Shown: positions 11,957 through 22,572 of the stretch, piece by piece
Position numbering within the stretch: the first letter of the stretch is position 1
How the letters are laid out: each line of letters begins with the position of its first letter
NCBI GenBank assembly: GCA_018268465.1
Contig: JAFDWN010000037.1
Coordinates: 1-64,000 of the forward strand
Length of the DNA: 64,000 nucleotides
Origin: Actinomycetota bacterium
GTDB taxonomy: Bacteria; Actinomycetota; Actinomycetes; Mycobacteriales; Mycobacteriaceae
Reading direction: 5' to 3'
Notes under the pieces: model-generated
Database searches by the model: none
Told to the model about the DNA's origin: nothing
The model's input: only the letters and a program-made list of their open reading frames with translations
Program-made: the position numbers and the translations under genes

Positions 11957-13507
11957 ATGACGCCCCCACCGCCCACCCAGGCCGGAACGACCGGGCCGGC
12001 CCGGCACGTCTCGCGGCTGGCGGAGTTCGCGACCTCACCCGAAGCGCAACCCGCGTGGCTCGGCGGGCTCGGCGCCGTCCTCATCACGACGGGCGGGCTC
12101 GGCGCGGGTAGCACCCGCCAGCACGACCCCCTGCTGGAGTCCCTGCACCTGTCCTGGCTGCGCTTCGGGCACGGGCTGGTGCTGTCCTCCGTCCTGCTGT
12201 GGGCCGGGGTGGCGGTGATGCTCATCGCGTGGCTGTGGCTGGGCCGGTCGGTCGTGAACCGTACGGCCAGCGAATACACCATGGTGGCCACCACGGGATT
12301 CTGGCTCGCACCACTGCTGTTGAGCGTGCCGGTGTTCAGCCGCGACACGTATTCGTACCTCGCGCAGGGCGCACTGCTCCGCGACGGCCTCGACCCCTAT
12401 GTGGTTGGCCCGGCGGACAATCCGAACCCCTTGCTGGACAACGTGAGTCCGATCTGGACGACGACGACGGCGCCCTACGGCCCGGCCTTCATCCTGGTGG
12501 CGAGGTTCGTCACCGTCCTCGTCGGTGACGACGTCGTGGCGGGAACGATGCTGCTGCGCCTGTCGATGCTCCCGGGCCTGGCCCTGCTGATCTGGGCCGC
12601 TCCGCGTATCGCGCGCCACGTGGGCGCGAATCCGGCCGCCTCACTGTGGATCTGCGTGCTCAATCCGTTGGTGATCATCCACCTCATGGGTGGGGTCCAC
12701 AACGAAATGCTGATGGTCGGGCTGATGATGGCGGCCATCGCGCTGACGTTTCAGGGCCACCCGGCCTGGGGCACCAGCCTGATCGCGACCGCGGTCGCCG
12801 TGAAAGCCACCGCGGGGCTTGCCTTTCCCTTCATGGTGTGGGTATGGATGCGCCAATTGCGCGACCGGCGCCGGATGAAACCACTGCAGGCGTTCGCCGT
12901 CGCCACATCGGCGTCGCTGGCCATCTTCGTTGCGGTGTTCGCCGTACTGTCATGGCTGGCCGGGGTCGGCCTGGGCTGGCTGACCGCCCTGGCCGGATCG
13001 GTGAAGATCATCAATTGGCTCACCATCCCCACGGCCGTCTCCAACATCGTCAACGCCGTGATCGGACTGTTCGTGCCGGTGAACTTCTACGCCGTACTCG
13101 AGGTCGCGCGCATCATCGGCATCGCCGTCATCGTCGTCACGCTTCCGCTGCTGTGGCTGCGGTTTCGGCACACCGACCGCGAGGCTTTGACGGGCACCGC
13201 GCTGGCGATGATCGTGGTGGTCCTATTCGTTCCTGCCGCACTGCCGTGGTATTACACCTGGCCGCTGGCCGTGGCGGCCGCGCTGACCCAGAGCAGATCG
13301 GCCATCGCGGCGATCGCGGGCTTCTCGACGTGGATCACCGTGATCTGGAAGCCCGACGGTGCTCACGGCATGTACTCGTGGATGCACGTACTGCTGGCGA
13401 CGGCATGCGCGGTGGTGGCGTGGTATTCACTGCGCAATGCACCGGAGCCGCCGCCCGACTCGACCGCTCCCGGCGATTCGGTGGAACGTCCCGTCAATAC
13501 GAAGTAA
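11957..13507 (+). CDS. mptA: Alpha-(1->6)-mannopyranosyltransferase MptA
   Basis: MptA is a GT-C membrane enzyme that extends the alpha-1,6-mannan core of lipomannan and lipoarabinomannan using polyprenyl-phosphate mannose on the outer face of the plasma membrane. The 516-residue protein has a dozen or more hydrophobic helices; after the second comes the acidic FSRDTYSYLAQG loop, the likely catalytic site of this family. It starts at the ATG at 11957, with AGGAG from the end of the preceding gene as ribosome-binding site. The length and position equal Rv2174. Confidence 0.92.
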   Translation: MTPPPPTQAGTTGPARHVSRLAEFATSPEAQPAWLGGLGAVLITTGGLGAGSTRQHDPLLESLHLSWLRFGHGLVLSSVLLWAGVAVMLIAWLWLGRSVVNRTASEYTMVATTGFWLAPLLLSVPVFSRDTYSYLAQGALLRDGLDPYVVGPADNPNPLLDNVSPIWTTTTAPYGPAFILVARFVTVLVGDDVVAGTMLLRLSMLPGLALLIWAAPRIARHVGANPAASLWICVLNPLVIIHLMGGVHNEMLMVGLMMAAIALTFQGHPAWGTSLIATAVAVKATAGLAFPFMVWVWMRQLRDRRRMKPLQAFAVATSASLAIFVAVFAVLSWLAGVGLGWLTALAGSVKIINWLTIPTAVSNIVNAVIGLFVPVNFYAVLEVARIIGIAVIVVTLPLLWLRFRHTDREALTGTALAMIVVVLFVPAALPWYYTWPLAVAAALTQSRSAIAAIAGFSTWITVIWKPDGAHGMYSWMHVLLATACAVVAWYSLRNAPEPPPDSTAPGDSVERPVNTK

Positions 13508-13511
13508 CCGC

Positions 13512-13540
13512 GCCCGGGTCAATAAGCCAGCGACCCGGGC
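13512..13540. terminator. Bidirectional hairpin between mptA and the Rv2175c-type gene
   Basis: GCCCGGGTC (13512-13520) and GACCCGGGC (13532-13540) form a perfect 9-bp stem between two convergent genes. No T-run follows, so efficiency is uncertain. Confidence 0.5.
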
Positions 13541-13544
13541 CGGG

Positions 13545-13949
13545 TTAGTAAGCCATCGCCTGGGCCCGCCGCACCACTTCCCTGGCCTGATGGGAGTGCA
13601 ATGCGTCGACGGGACGCGCATTGGCCCGCTGTTCGGTCGACCCGTCACGGCTGATCGTCAGCGACGGATCGGGGGTGAACAACCAGCGCACGATCTCGGT
13701 GTCGCGGTAGCCGCCGTCGTGCAACACGACCAGCAGACCCGGCAACGTCTTGACCACATGGCCGGCGTCGTCGAAGAAGATACTCGGTACGACCACCGTG
13801 CCGTCACGACGAACGGCGACCAGATGGCCCTCACGCAACTGCTGGTGCACCTTGGTCACGGGGACGCCGAGCATGTCTGCCACAGTGGGCAGGTCGTAGA
13901 CGGCCTCGCCGGGTTCCAACACATCGTCGGCGGCCGGAATGCTGCTCAC
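13545..13949 (-). CDS. Winged-helix DNA-binding protein, PknL substrate (Rv2175c family)
   Basis: A 134-residue protein matching the mycobacterial Rv2175c family, a DNA-binding winged-helix protein phosphorylated by the neighbouring kinase PknL. The helix-turn-helix part is near the N-terminus (VADMLGVPVTKVHQQLREGHLVAVRRDG), and the conserved C-terminal block contains LPGLLVVLHDGGYRDTEIVRWLF and ends in AREVVRRAQAMAY. The GTG at 13949 is chosen because a -10 hexamer (TAGAAT) ends seven bases upstream, implying a leaderless mRNA. The result lacks the N-terminal extension carrying the phospho-acceptor Thr in M. tuberculosis. It is divergent from pknL. Confidence 0.88.
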   Translation of the reverse strand: MSSIPAADDVLEPGEAVYDLPTVADMLGVPVTKVHQQLREGHLVAVRRDGTVVVPSIFFDDAGHVVKTLPGLLVVLHDGGYRDTEIVRWLFTPDPSLTISRDGSTEQRANARPVDALHSHQAREVVRRAQAMAY

Positions 13950-13956
13950 CGCACAG

Positions 13957-13962
13957 ATTCTA
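13957..13962 (-). promoter_or_regulatory. -10 element of the Rv2175c-type gene (leaderless)
   Basis: TAGAAT on the minus strand, seven bases before the GTG at 13949; a near-consensus mycobacterial -10 with no room for a ribosome-binding site. Confidence 0.6.
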
Positions 13963-14011
13963 GGGCCCTGCGGCGGTCGGTGGAGCATCGTTGCGCCAAA
14001 CGCCCCCTCCG

Positions 14012-14017
14012 TACCAT
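14012..14017 (+). promoter_or_regulatory. -10 element of pknL (leaderless)
   Basis: TACCAT, seven bases before the ATG at 14025. It includes part of the alternative ATG at 14016, which argues against that start. Confidence 0.55.
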
Positions 14018-14024
14018 GTGTCCA

Positions 14025-15272
14025 ATGGACACCAACCAGCACACGGATCCGCTCGTGGGCACTGTGCTGGACGAGCGGTACCGCGTCGACACCCCGATCG
14101 CCACCGGCGGCATGTCGACGGTCTACCGCGGGCTCGACATCCGGCTGGACCGGCCCGTGGCGATCAAGGTGATGGATTCGCGGTACTCGGGGGACCAACA
14201 GTTCCTGGAGCGTTTCCAGCGCGAGGCGCGTGCGGTGGCGCGGTTGAAAGACCCCGGGCTGGTCGCGGTCTACGACCAGGGCATCGACGGCCAACACCCG
14301 TTTCTGGTGATGGAACTCATCGAGGGCGGCACCCTGCGGGAGTTGTTGCGTGAACGCGGGCCGATGCCGCCGCACGCGGCGGCCGCGGTCCTGGCGCCGG
14401 TGCTGAGCGGGCTGGCGGCTGCCCACCGGGCCGGCCTGGTGCACCGCGACATCAAACCCGAGAACGTCCTGATCTCCGACGACGGCGACGTCAAACTCGC
14501 CGACTTCGGTCTGGTGCGGGCGGTCGCCGACGCCAAGATCACCTCCACCAGTGTCATTCTGGGTACGGCGGCGTACCTCTCCCCCGAACAGGTCAGCACC
14601 GGCGACGCCGGGCCCCGCAGTGACGTCTACGGCGTCGGGATCCTGGCCTACGAACTCCTCACGGGCGCCACCCCGTTCGACGGGGACAGCGCGCTCGCGG
14701 TGGCCTACCAACGGCTGGATCGCGACGTCGCGGCGCCGAGCACCGTGATCGCTGGTGTGCCACCACAATTCGACGATCTGATACTGCGCGCGACGGCGCG
14801 GGATCCGGCGGACCGATTCGCCGACGCGCTGGATATGGGCACCGAACTCGAGGCGATCGCCGACGAACTCGGACTACCCGACTTCCGCGTGCCCGCGCCC
14901 CGCGAGTCCGCGCAGCATCAGTCGGCGGTGCGCTTTCACAGCGGACTGCACGATCAGGCCACCACCGACAACCATGCCGGTGTGACCGTGCCGCAGGATC
15001 ACGTCGCACCGGGAGCGCCGCCGCCACGCCAGCAGACCAGGGAGTTCACCCGCGGACCCGGCGACTGGGAGCGTTACGCGCCCGTCCCGAACGATCCCGA
15101 ATACCGCTCCGCGGCAAGGCAATTCGCCGGAATCGAACTCAGCGAGTTCGCCTGGGCGCAGCAGCGCGCCAGACGGGCGCTGCTGTTCTGGGTGGTCACG
15201 GTCCTGACACTCACCGCCCTGGTGGCAGCGGGCGCGTGGTACCTGGGCACCAACCTCAGCGCCCTGCTCTGA
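14025..15272 (+). CDS. pknL: Serine/threonine protein kinase PknL
   Basis: A membrane-anchored Hanks-type kinase of 415 residues. The kinase domain spans about 19-285, with the glycine loop ATGGMSTVY, ATP-binding Lys48, catalytic Asp142 in HRDIKPEN, DFG (160-162) and activation-loop threonines at 173 and 175, the positions known to be autophosphorylated in M. tuberculosis PknL. A variable linker leads to one C-terminal transmembrane helix (about 385-407) and only a few outside residues, so there is no PASTA or other sensor domain. The adjacent divergent gene encodes its known DNA-binding substrate. Confidence 0.95.
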   Translation: MDTNQHTDPLVGTVLDERYRVDTPIATGGMSTVYRGLDIRLDRPVAIKVMDSRYSGDQQFLERFQREARAVARLKDPGLVAVYDQGIDGQHPFLVMELIEGGTLRELLRERGPMPPHAAAAVLAPVLSGLAAAHRAGLVHRDIKPENVLISDDGDVKLADFGLVRAVADAKITSTSVILGTAAYLSPEQVSTGDAGPRSDVYGVGILAYELLTGATPFDGDSALAVAYQRLDRDVAAPSTVIAGVPPQFDDLILRATARDPADRFADALDMGTELEAIADELGLPDFRVPAPRESAQHQSAVRFHSGLHDQATTDNHAGVTVPQDHVAPGAPPPRQQTREFTRGPGDWERYAPVPNDPEYRSAARQFAGIELSEFAWAQQRARRALLFWVVTVLTLTALVAAGAWYLGTNLSALL

Positions 15273-15288
15273 GTCCCGTCCGGCGAAT

Positions 15289-16737
<1,449 letters not shown>

Positions 16738-17247
16738 TCAGCCCCGCGGCCGTCGGCCCGCCGGATCGGGCGCCCCGGTCATCACGCGGTATCGCAGCAG
16801 GTTGTGCTTCGCGTCGACCAGCGCGTCGTGGGTGTCGCGCGGCCGCGGCGGCATCCGCGGGGAGCCGTGGTCCTCCCACAACTGGCGCAGTTCACGGGTG
16901 AACCGGGGTATCGCGGGAGGCAGATGCGTCATCGGTCCCCACAGCTGGCACAGCACCACGTGGTCGTAGGCACCGACCCAGGCCCACAGCTCGATCGGCT
17001 CGTCACCGTCGACGCCGAAGAAGTCCTCCAGCTCCGCACGGATCTCGCGGCGTGAACGCCACAGCGGCGACGCCGGTGACGGTAGCTTGGGCAGCACGTT
17101 CTTGCGCACCCAGCTGCCCGCCCGCTCCGGGTCGAATTCGGTTGATATGGCGTAGTACTCGCGGCCATCCTCGGCGGCCACACCGATCGAGATCAGCTCG
17201 ATGGTGTGACCGTTGTCGATGAACTCGGTGTCGTAGAAGTAGCGCAT
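16738..17247 (-). CDS. 3'-5' exoribonuclease, RNase AS type
   Basis: A 169-residue DEDD-superfamily exoribonuclease matching Rv2179c, which removes adenylate residues from RNA 3' ends. The first acidic motif YDTEFID is at residues 5-11, a WVGAYDHV block supplies the second acidic position, and DTHDALVDAKHN holds the final aspartates and the His. The ATG at 17247 has GGAG-like sequence upstream and lies eight bases after the stop of the membrane-protein gene, so the two are probably co-transcribed. The open frame upstream overlaps that gene and is not used. Confidence 0.9.
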   Translation of the reverse strand: MRYFYDTEFIDNGHTIELISIGVAAEDGREYYAISTEFDPERAGSWVRKNVLPKLPSPASPLWRSRREIRAELEDFFGVDGDEPIELWAWVGAYDHVVLCQLWGPMTHLPPAIPRFTRELRQLWEDHGSPRMPPRPRDTHDALVDAKHNLLRYRVMTGAPDPAGRRPRG

Positions 17248-17255
17248 CTCCTGCC

Positions 17256-18143
17256 TTACACCGCCGCTTCCCAGTGGCGCGCGGCACGGTCGGGCGGCGC
17301 AGGGGCGGCGTGGATCTCGCGGTCGAGCTGTTCGTCGACGGTGGCGTCGTCGGGGAACTTCGGCATCCCCGCGATCGCGTCCTGCAACCACAGTTTGGCC
17401 TGCACCACCGGCCTGCGCAGCCAGCGCTCACGTTCCACCGCCCGGTGCATCTTGCGCGGCCGGGTGGTGTAGCGCCACCGCGCCCACGGCGCGTGCGGCC
17501 GCGAGAGCCGGATCGCCCCGACGAACAGCAGCGGCGTGATGAACATCCCCACCAGACCGGTCCACACCTTGCCCTTGAGTAACACGATCACCGCCAGCAT
17601 CAAGGTGAGCACCGCGATCACGATCACCGAGGTGCGCGCCGCCAGGGTGTGGTCGTCCCGCCAGATGCCGACATCGAAGAACGACAGCGGATTGAACCCG
17701 AGGATGAGCAGTCCGGCGACGGCGACCGCGGCGAAGACCGCATCGACGGAGGTGCGGCCGTCCTCGGCCCAATACACGTCGGACAGGTGCAGGATGAGCG
17801 CGAACTCGTCAAGAACAAGTGCCGCGCCGATACCGAAAAAGATTGAGGCGACGGTGAATTCGGCAATTCCCCCGGATACGGCCAGGGTCACCATCGTGAC
17901 CCCGGAGACCATGACCAGGACCACCCCGATTACCACGTGGTGGATGTGCAGGCCGCCCGAACCACCCGACACCGAGATGTTGCGGGGTTGCCACCATTTG
18001 CGGGGCGCATCGCTGTCGGCGTGACGACGGATGTAGCGCACGATGGTGCGCGTCACGAAAAACGTGAGGATGAACGCGACCAGACACGACACCAACGGCA
18101 GGCGATCACGGGTGATGAAGTCCAGCTCGAAGGTCGCGTGCAC
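17256..18143 (-). CDS. Polytopic membrane protein (Rv2180c type)
   Basis: A 295-residue integral membrane protein without an assigned function. Hydrophobic segments are visible around residues 15-35, 65-90, 92-115, 132-152, 165-190 and 193-210; the rest is a basic cytoplasmic C-terminus (about 215-295). [12 protein letters not shown] segment places two histidines at the mouth of the second helix, and [14 protein letters not shown] adds acidic and His residues, which could bind a metal, but this is only a guess. The GTG at 18143 fits a leaderless transcript. It is conserved next to RNase AS and the mannosyltransferase MptC. Confidence 0.85.
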   Translation of the reverse strand: MHATFELDFITRDRLPLVSCLVAFILTFFVTRTIVRYIRRHADSDAPRKWWQPRNISVSGGSGGLHIHHVVIGVVLVMVSGVTMVTLAVSGGIAEFTVASIFFGIGAALVLDEFALILHLSDVYWAEDGRTSVDAVFAAVAVAGLLILGFNPLSFFDVGIWRDDHTLAARTSVIVIAVLTLMLAVIVLLKGKVWTGLVGMFITPLLFVGAIRLSRPHAPWARWRYTTRPRKMHRAVERERWLRRPVVQAKLWLQDAIAGMPKFPDDATVDEQLDREIHAAPAPPDRAARHWEAAV

Positions 18144-18149
18144 GCAGAA

Positions 18150-18155
18150 AACTTA
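18150..18155 (-). promoter_or_regulatory. -10 element of the Rv2180c-type gene (leaderless)
   Basis: TAAGTT on the minus strand, six bases before the GTG at 18143. Confidence 0.45.
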
Positions 18156-18211
18156 CGCCGACGCGGCCCCGTCATGGACGGGATGGCGACCGGCGCGCCG
18201 CAATGCCCCGA

Positions 18212-18217
18212 TAGTCT
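18212..18217 (+). promoter_or_regulatory. -10 element upstream of mptC
   Basis: TAGTCT lies ten bases before the ATG at 18228, predicting a leader of only a few bases. Confidence 0.4.
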
Positions 18218-18227
18218 GGTCAGCAAC

Positions 18228-19568
18228 ATGGGAAATCGGCGCTCGCCCGAGGGGGCTGGTCTGCGCGGGCGGTTCGCCGACGGCGCGCGGTGGCGTGCGC
18301 GTCTGCGCGACGGCCCACTGCCCGTGATCGGGTGGCGCCTGTTCCAGCTGGCGACGCTGGCCGGAGTGGCCTGGGTGGGCTGGCGGCTGGTGGGTCCCGC
18401 GCCGTACCGCATCGATATCGACGTCTACCGGATGGGCGGGCAGGCCTGGCTCGACTCCCGGCCGCTGTACGCCGACGGCGCCACCTTCGCCACCCGCGGC
18501 GGCCTCGACCTGCCGTTCACCTACCCGCCGCTGGCGGCCATCATGTTCTCCCCGTTCGCGCTGCTGTCGCTGCAGGCGGCCAGCGCCGCGATCACCCTGG
18601 TCACGCTGGCGCTGTTGATCGTCTCGACGGCAATAGTGCTGAATCGGCTCGACGTGTGGCCGCACAGCGCGATCACCGGCGAGCCGCCCTGGCTGCGCCG
18701 AGGCTGGCTGGCGGCCGCCATCGTGGTGCCCGCCGTCGTCTATCTGGAACCCATCCGGTCGAACTTCGAATTCGGCCAGATCAACGTCGTGCTGATGACG
18801 CTGGTGATCGCCGACTGCGTACCACGCAGGACACCGTGGCCCCGCGGGCTGCTGCTCGGCCTGGCGATCGCGGTGAAACTGACCCCCGCGGTGTTCCTAC
18901 TGTACTTCGCGCTGCGCCGCGACGTCCGCGCCCTGCTGGTGACGTCGGCGTCGGTGGCGGCGGCGACGCTGCTCGGCTTCGTCCTGGCGTGGCGCGATTC
19001 GTTGGAGTACTGGACCGCCACGGTGCGCCACACCGACCGGATCGGCACGGCAACACTGAACACCAACCAGAACATCTCGGGGGCACTCGCCCGGCTGGGG
19101 CTCAGCGAGGGACCCCGGTTCGTGGTGTGGATGCTGGCCTGTTTCGCGGTGCTCGGCCTGACGGTGTGGGCGGTGCGCAGGCTGCTGCGGTCCGCGACGG
19201 ACGACAACGCGGTGCTGGCACTCATCTGCGTAGCGCTGTTCGGGCTCGTCGTCTCACCGGTGTCGTGGTCGCACCACTGGGTGTGGATGCTGCCCGCACT
19301 ACTGGTCACGGGCATCGTGGCGGCTCGGCAGCGCCACCTCGCCCTGGGGCTGCTCACCGCGGCGGGTGTGGCCCTGATGGTGTGGACGCCAATCACGCTG
19401 CTGCCCGAACACCGGGAGACCACCGCCTCGGTCCTGCGTCAGCTCGCGGGCGGGTCCTACGCGTGGTGGGCGATCGCGGTGATTGTGGTGGCGGGCACGG
19501 TGTCGGCAGGCGCGACCGAACGCAGCAGCCCCGCGCTGGGGGTCACACCGGTGCCGGCCGCGGGCTGA
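18228..19568 (+). CDS. mptC: Alpha-(1->2)-mannopyranosyltransferase MptC (GT87)
   Basis: A GT-C family membrane mannosyltransferase of 446 residues matching Rv2181, which adds the alpha-1,2-mannose branches to lipomannan and lipoarabinomannan. The first periplasmic loop holds the acidic motif [19 protein letters not shown] expected to be catalytic, followed by about ten hydrophobic helices and the conserved [18 protein letters not shown] segment. The ATG at 18228 is preferred because a -10 hexamer lies just upstream; an upstream open frame overlaps the divergent gene and lacks homology. Confidence 0.9.
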   Translation: MGNRRSPEGAGLRGRFADGARWRARLRDGPLPVIGWRLFQLATLAGVAWVGWRLVGPAPYRIDIDVYRMGGQAWLDSRPLYADGATFATRGGLDLPFTYPPLAAIMFSPFALLSLQAASAAITLVTLALLIVSTAIVLNRLDVWPHSAITGEPPWLRRGWLAAAIVVPAVVYLEPIRSNFEFGQINVVLMTLVIADCVPRRTPWPRGLLLGLAIAVKLTPAVFLLYFALRRDVRALLVTSASVAAATLLGFVLAWRDSLEYWTATVRHTDRIGTATLNTNQNISGALARLGLSEGPRFVVWMLACFAVLGLTVWAVRRLLRSATDDNAVLALICVALFGLVVSPVSWSHHWVWMLPALLVTGIVAARQRHLALGLLTAAGVALMVWTPITLLPEHRETTASVLRQLAGGSYAWWAIAVIVVAGTVSAGATERSSPALGVTPVPAAG

Positions 19569-19581
19569 GGACTCCGCCGGC

Positions 19582-20301
19582 TCAGCCGGCGGCTGTTTCG
19601 GGGATACGCGCTGGTGCCGCCGGTGCGGTGGCGGCATTCTTCACGTCGGCGGCGTACAGGTCGACGTACTCCTGCCCCGACAGCTGCATCAGCTCGTACA
19701 TCACCTCGTCGATGACCGCACGCTCGATGAACCGGTTGCCCGCGAGACCTTCGAAGCGGGTGAAGTCCAACGGTTTGCCGAACTTCACCTGAACCCGGCC
19801 GAAACGCCACATCTTGCTACCCGGCGGATTGACCACGTCGGTTCCGATCATCGCGACCGGAATGACCGGCATACCGGTTTCCAGGGCGAGCCGGGCCAAC
19901 CCGGTCTTGCCCTTGTACAGGCGCCCGTCGGGCGAACGCGTGCCCTCGGGGTACATGCCGAGCAGCTTGCCCTGGTCCAGCAACCGCTTCGCGGTCTTCA
20001 GCGCGCTCTGCGCCGAATCGGCGTCGGTGCGATCGATGGGGACTTGACCGGCCACCGTGTAGAACCAGCGGGTTAACCAGCCCTTGATGCCGGTGCCCAT
20101 GAAGTACTCTGCCTTGGCCAGGAACGTGATCCTGCGCCGGACCACCAGCGGCAGATAGAAACTGTCGGCGACGGCGAGGTGATTACTGGCCAGGATGGCC
20201 GCACCGGACTGCGGAACGTTCTCCAGCCCTTCGACTTTCGGCCGGCCCAGCAGAGACAGCACGGGTCCCATAAAGATGTACTTGAACAGCCAATACCACA
20301 T
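19582..20301 (-). CDS. 1-acyl-sn-glycerol-3-phosphate acyltransferase (PlsC family)
   Basis: A 239-residue membrane-associated acyltransferase of phospholipid synthesis. The HX4D catalytic motif appears as NHLAVAD, followed by the FLAKAEYF block, VPIDRT and the substrate-binding YPEGTRSPDGRL. A hydrophobic N-terminus can dip into the membrane. It corresponds to Rv2182c. It lies at the end of a minus-strand run with the ArsA-like ATPase and SRPBCC genes and upstream of FadD15 and PimB', so it may supply or remodel the phosphatidyl anchor of PIMs; that link is inferred. Confidence 0.9.
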   Translation of the reverse strand: MWYWLFKYIFMGPVLSLLGRPKVEGLENVPQSGAAILASNHLAVADSFYLPLVVRRRITFLAKAEYFMGTGIKGWLTRWFYTVAGQVPIDRTDADSAQSALKTAKRLLDQGKLLGMYPEGTRSPDGRLYKGKTGLARLALETGMPVIPVAMIGTDVVNPPGSKMWRFGRVQVKFGKPLDFTRFEGLAGNRFIERAVIDEVMYELMQLSGQEYVDLYAADVKNAATAPAAPARIPETAAG

Positions 20302-20428
20302 GAACCCTCCCCATCGGGCACACCAGACGCTGGACGACCTCCGGCGAGGTGCTCGGCGACAACTTTACCCACGTGATGTTGATGCGACCACAGCATGGAA
20401 CCCACGGAATGGGCCACCGAGGTGTGGA

Positions 20429-20764
20429 TCACTCCTCGACGGTCACCGGGATGTGCTGGTAACGCCCCGGCCCCGACGGCGGCGATTCCGGGGGCGGCGG
20501 AGGTGGCTGCGCATCGTCGACCACTGCGCGGATCACCGCGAGCAGCGCCGCGCTGTGCTCGCCGATGACCGTCAGCAGCGGATGCTGCTCGCCTCGCACG
20601 AGTGCGGCCAGTGCGCAGACCGGACACCACATCTGCTGGCACTTGCCCGGATCCTGCGCCGCGGCCGCGGCGGCGGCGGCCCGCACAGCCGGCTCGAGCC
20701 GGTCCAGGATGGCCTGCGCGAGCTGGCGCAACTCGGGACCGAGGTCGGAGTGGGCCCCTCTCAC
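20429..20764 (-). CDS. Small conserved protein with a Cys-x4-Cys-x2-Cys motif
   Basis: An 111-residue mycobacterial protein (Rv2183c position) with no assigned function. It begins with a helical, Ala-rich stretch, then CQQMWCPVC (Cys42, 47, 50), which could bind a metal, another helix with HPLLTVIGEH, and a proline-rich tail. The GTG start overlaps the TGA of the ArsA-like ATPase (GTGA), so the two proteins are probably made in step and may act together. A start nine bases upstream (20773) is possible but less likely. Confidence 0.75.
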   Translation of the reverse strand: MRGAHSDLGPELRQLAQAILDRLEPAVRAAAAAAAAQDPGKCQQMWCPVCALAALVRGEQHPLLTVIGEHSAALLAVIRAVVDDAQPPPPPPESPPSGPGRYQHIPVTVEE

Positions 20765-22005
20765 GCCGGCCACACCTCCGGATCTGGTCGAAATCGCACG
20801 ATCAGTTCGCTGCCCCTCAGTTGCGCGTCCGTCACGACACAGCGCCGCAGGACAGACGCGAGACGGACGCGGCGTCGCATGCCGCCCGCCCCGATGATCA
20901 GATCGTCGTCGACCCGGCCCAGCGTCAGCGTGCCAGCGTCGACCTGGGGCAACTCTAGCCGCATCCGGTACACGGATTCGAGGCCGGTTCCCGATTCGCG
21001 GTCCACCACCGGCCGCAGCGGCCCCGGCGGAGCCGACCCGTCGCGGCGCCGGGCGCTGTCGAGGAGTTCGCCCAGCGCCTTGGGCCCGATCGGTTCGCCG
21101 GCCAGATGGGGCACCAGCACCAGTCGGACATCACCGATCGACGCGTCGAGGCCGTCGAGCACCGTCCGCTGCTCGGAGATCCGCTCGGAGTACCAGTCAA
21201 ATGCGGGATGCTCGGGCAGGTTGCGGTATTCGTAGGAGTCGTCTTGGAGCAGAATCTGATTGACGATCAGCTCCTCGACCCGCACCCCCATCAGCGCCAG
21301 CGACCCCAATGTGCGGACCGCTTCGGCCGCGACCACGCGCTCGGCGGTGAGCACCAGGTGCGCACTGACCCGCGCCGCGTCGGTGATCAACGTGGTCAGT
21401 CGCCGATTGGCCGCGTCGATGCGCTCCACCAGCGCGGCGACGGCCAGCCCCGGTGCGTCGTCGGGCCGGGTGGTCAGGCGACGGTGGCGTGGCCACGCCC
21501 GGTCGAGGTAGAGCCCGAAGGTGGCCGGCAGGGTGAGCATGCGCATGGCGTCGGCGGTCGAGGCGCAGTCCACCACGACGTGATCCCAATGCCCCGATTC
21601 GGCCAGTTCGGCGACCTCGTGCAGACCGAGGACTTCCTGGATGCCTGGCAACGCCGAAAGCTCTTCGGGCGCAATATCTCCCAGATCGGAACCGGGGAAG
21701 CGAGCGGTCACCGCGCCCGCGATCTCACGCCACCTCGCCTCCAGCAGAGCAAGGGTGTCCAGCGCCAGCGCGTCGAGGAATCCGCCGCCCGCGTCGGCGT
21801 CGTCGGCGAGCACCCGTGTCGGATCCCGCCGGCCCGTGGGGGTGACGGCGAGGCCGAGCACGTCACCGGTGGAGTGCGCCTGGTCGGTGGAGATGACGAG
21901 CACCCGCAGGCCGGCGCGCGCCGAACGAACGGCGGTGGCGGTCGCCAACGTGGACTTGCCGACCCCGCCCTTGCCGACGAAGAGGCTGATGCGGGCCGAA
22001 CTCAT
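20761..22005 (-). CDS. ArsA/GET3-like ATPase
   Basis: A 414-residue P-loop ATPase of the ArsA/GET3 group. The deviant Walker A GKGGVGKST (11-19) is at the N-terminus, with DQAHSTGDVLG as switch I and VVVDCASTADAMRMLTLP as the switch II region. There is a single ATPase unit, as in GET3, and no ArsA metal-binding cysteines, so arsenite transport is unlikely. In mycobacteria this gene (Rv2184c) is always beside SRPBCC lipid-binding-fold genes and acyltransferases. A role in handling hydrophobic proteins or lipids is an inference. Confidence 0.85.
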   Translation of the reverse strand: MSSARISLFVGKGGVGKSTLATATAVRSARAGLRVLVISTDQAHSTGDVLGLAVTPTGRRDPTRVLADDADAGGGFLDALALDTLALLEARWREIAGAVTARFPGSDLGDIAPEELSALPGIQEVLGLHEVAELAESGHWDHVVVDCASTADAMRMLTLPATFGLYLDRAWPRHRRLTTRPDDAPGLAVAALVERIDAANRRLTTLITDAARVSAHLVLTAERVVAAEAVRTLGSLALMGVRVEELIVNQILLQDDSYEYRNLPEHPAFDWYSERISEQRTVLDGLDASIGDVRLVLVPHLAGEPIGPKALGELLDSARRRDGSAPPGPLRPVVDRESGTGLESVYRMRLELPQVDAGTLTLGRVDDDLIIGAGGMRRRVRLASVLRRCVVTDAQLRGSELIVRFRPDPEVWPA

Positions 22006-22051
22006 CCCGCTCCCCGCATCCGCGGGTCAGCCCGTCGAGGCGCACTCCAGT

Positions 22052-22489
22052 TCACTCAGCCTCGACTCGTTTCTTCAGATCCTTCAGCGCGGTGTCGGTC
22101 AGCCTGCGCTCCGCCTTGCGCTTGAGCAAACCGATCATGGGGATGACCAGGTCGACGGACAGCTCGTAGGTAACGTCGGTGCCAGATCCTTTCGGCGCCA
22201 GGCGATATGCACCCTCGAGGGATTTCAGCAACGAACTGGACACCAGCGTCCACGACACCGAACCGCGGTCCGGCGGCCATGTGTAGGACAGCTCCATGGT
22301 GTCCTTGAGCACGGCGGCGTCGAGCACCAGCCGGGCACGCTTCGGGTACCCCTCGTCATCGACCTCGAGAACCTCGGTCTCCTTGTACTCGGCAACCCAG
22401 TCCGGATACGAGCCGATGTCGGCGATGACGTCAATCACCGTCGACGGGTCGGCATCGATGTAGATGGTTTGCGCCGTCTTGTCCGCCAC
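22052..22489 (-). CDS. SRPBCC (START-like) family protein (Rv2185c type)
   Basis: A 145-residue protein with the SRPBCC fold, a hydrophobic ligand-binding cavity. The N-terminal strand-helix [23 protein letters not shown] is diagnostic, and the last helix [23 protein letters not shown] closes the pocket. The GTG at 22489 gives a length normal for the family; an upstream extension overlaps the next SRPBCC gene. It lies 46 bases from the ArsA-like ATPase. The ligand is unknown, but the surroundings suggest a lipid. Confidence 0.88.
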   Translation of the reverse strand: MADKTAQTIYIDADPSTVIDVIADIGSYPDWVAEYKETEVLEVDDEGYPKRARLVLDAAVLKDTMELSYTWPPDRGSVSWTLVSSSLLKSLEGAYRLAPKGSGTDVTYELSVDLVIPMIGLLKRKAERRLTDTALKDLKKRVEAE

Positions 22490-22572
22490 CGGCTTGTCCT
22501 CCTGCCCACTGGCGCCTTCGCGGGTCGCTTCGCCCCAGAATCTACCTTCCCGCGCAGGGTCTGGCCGAAGTA

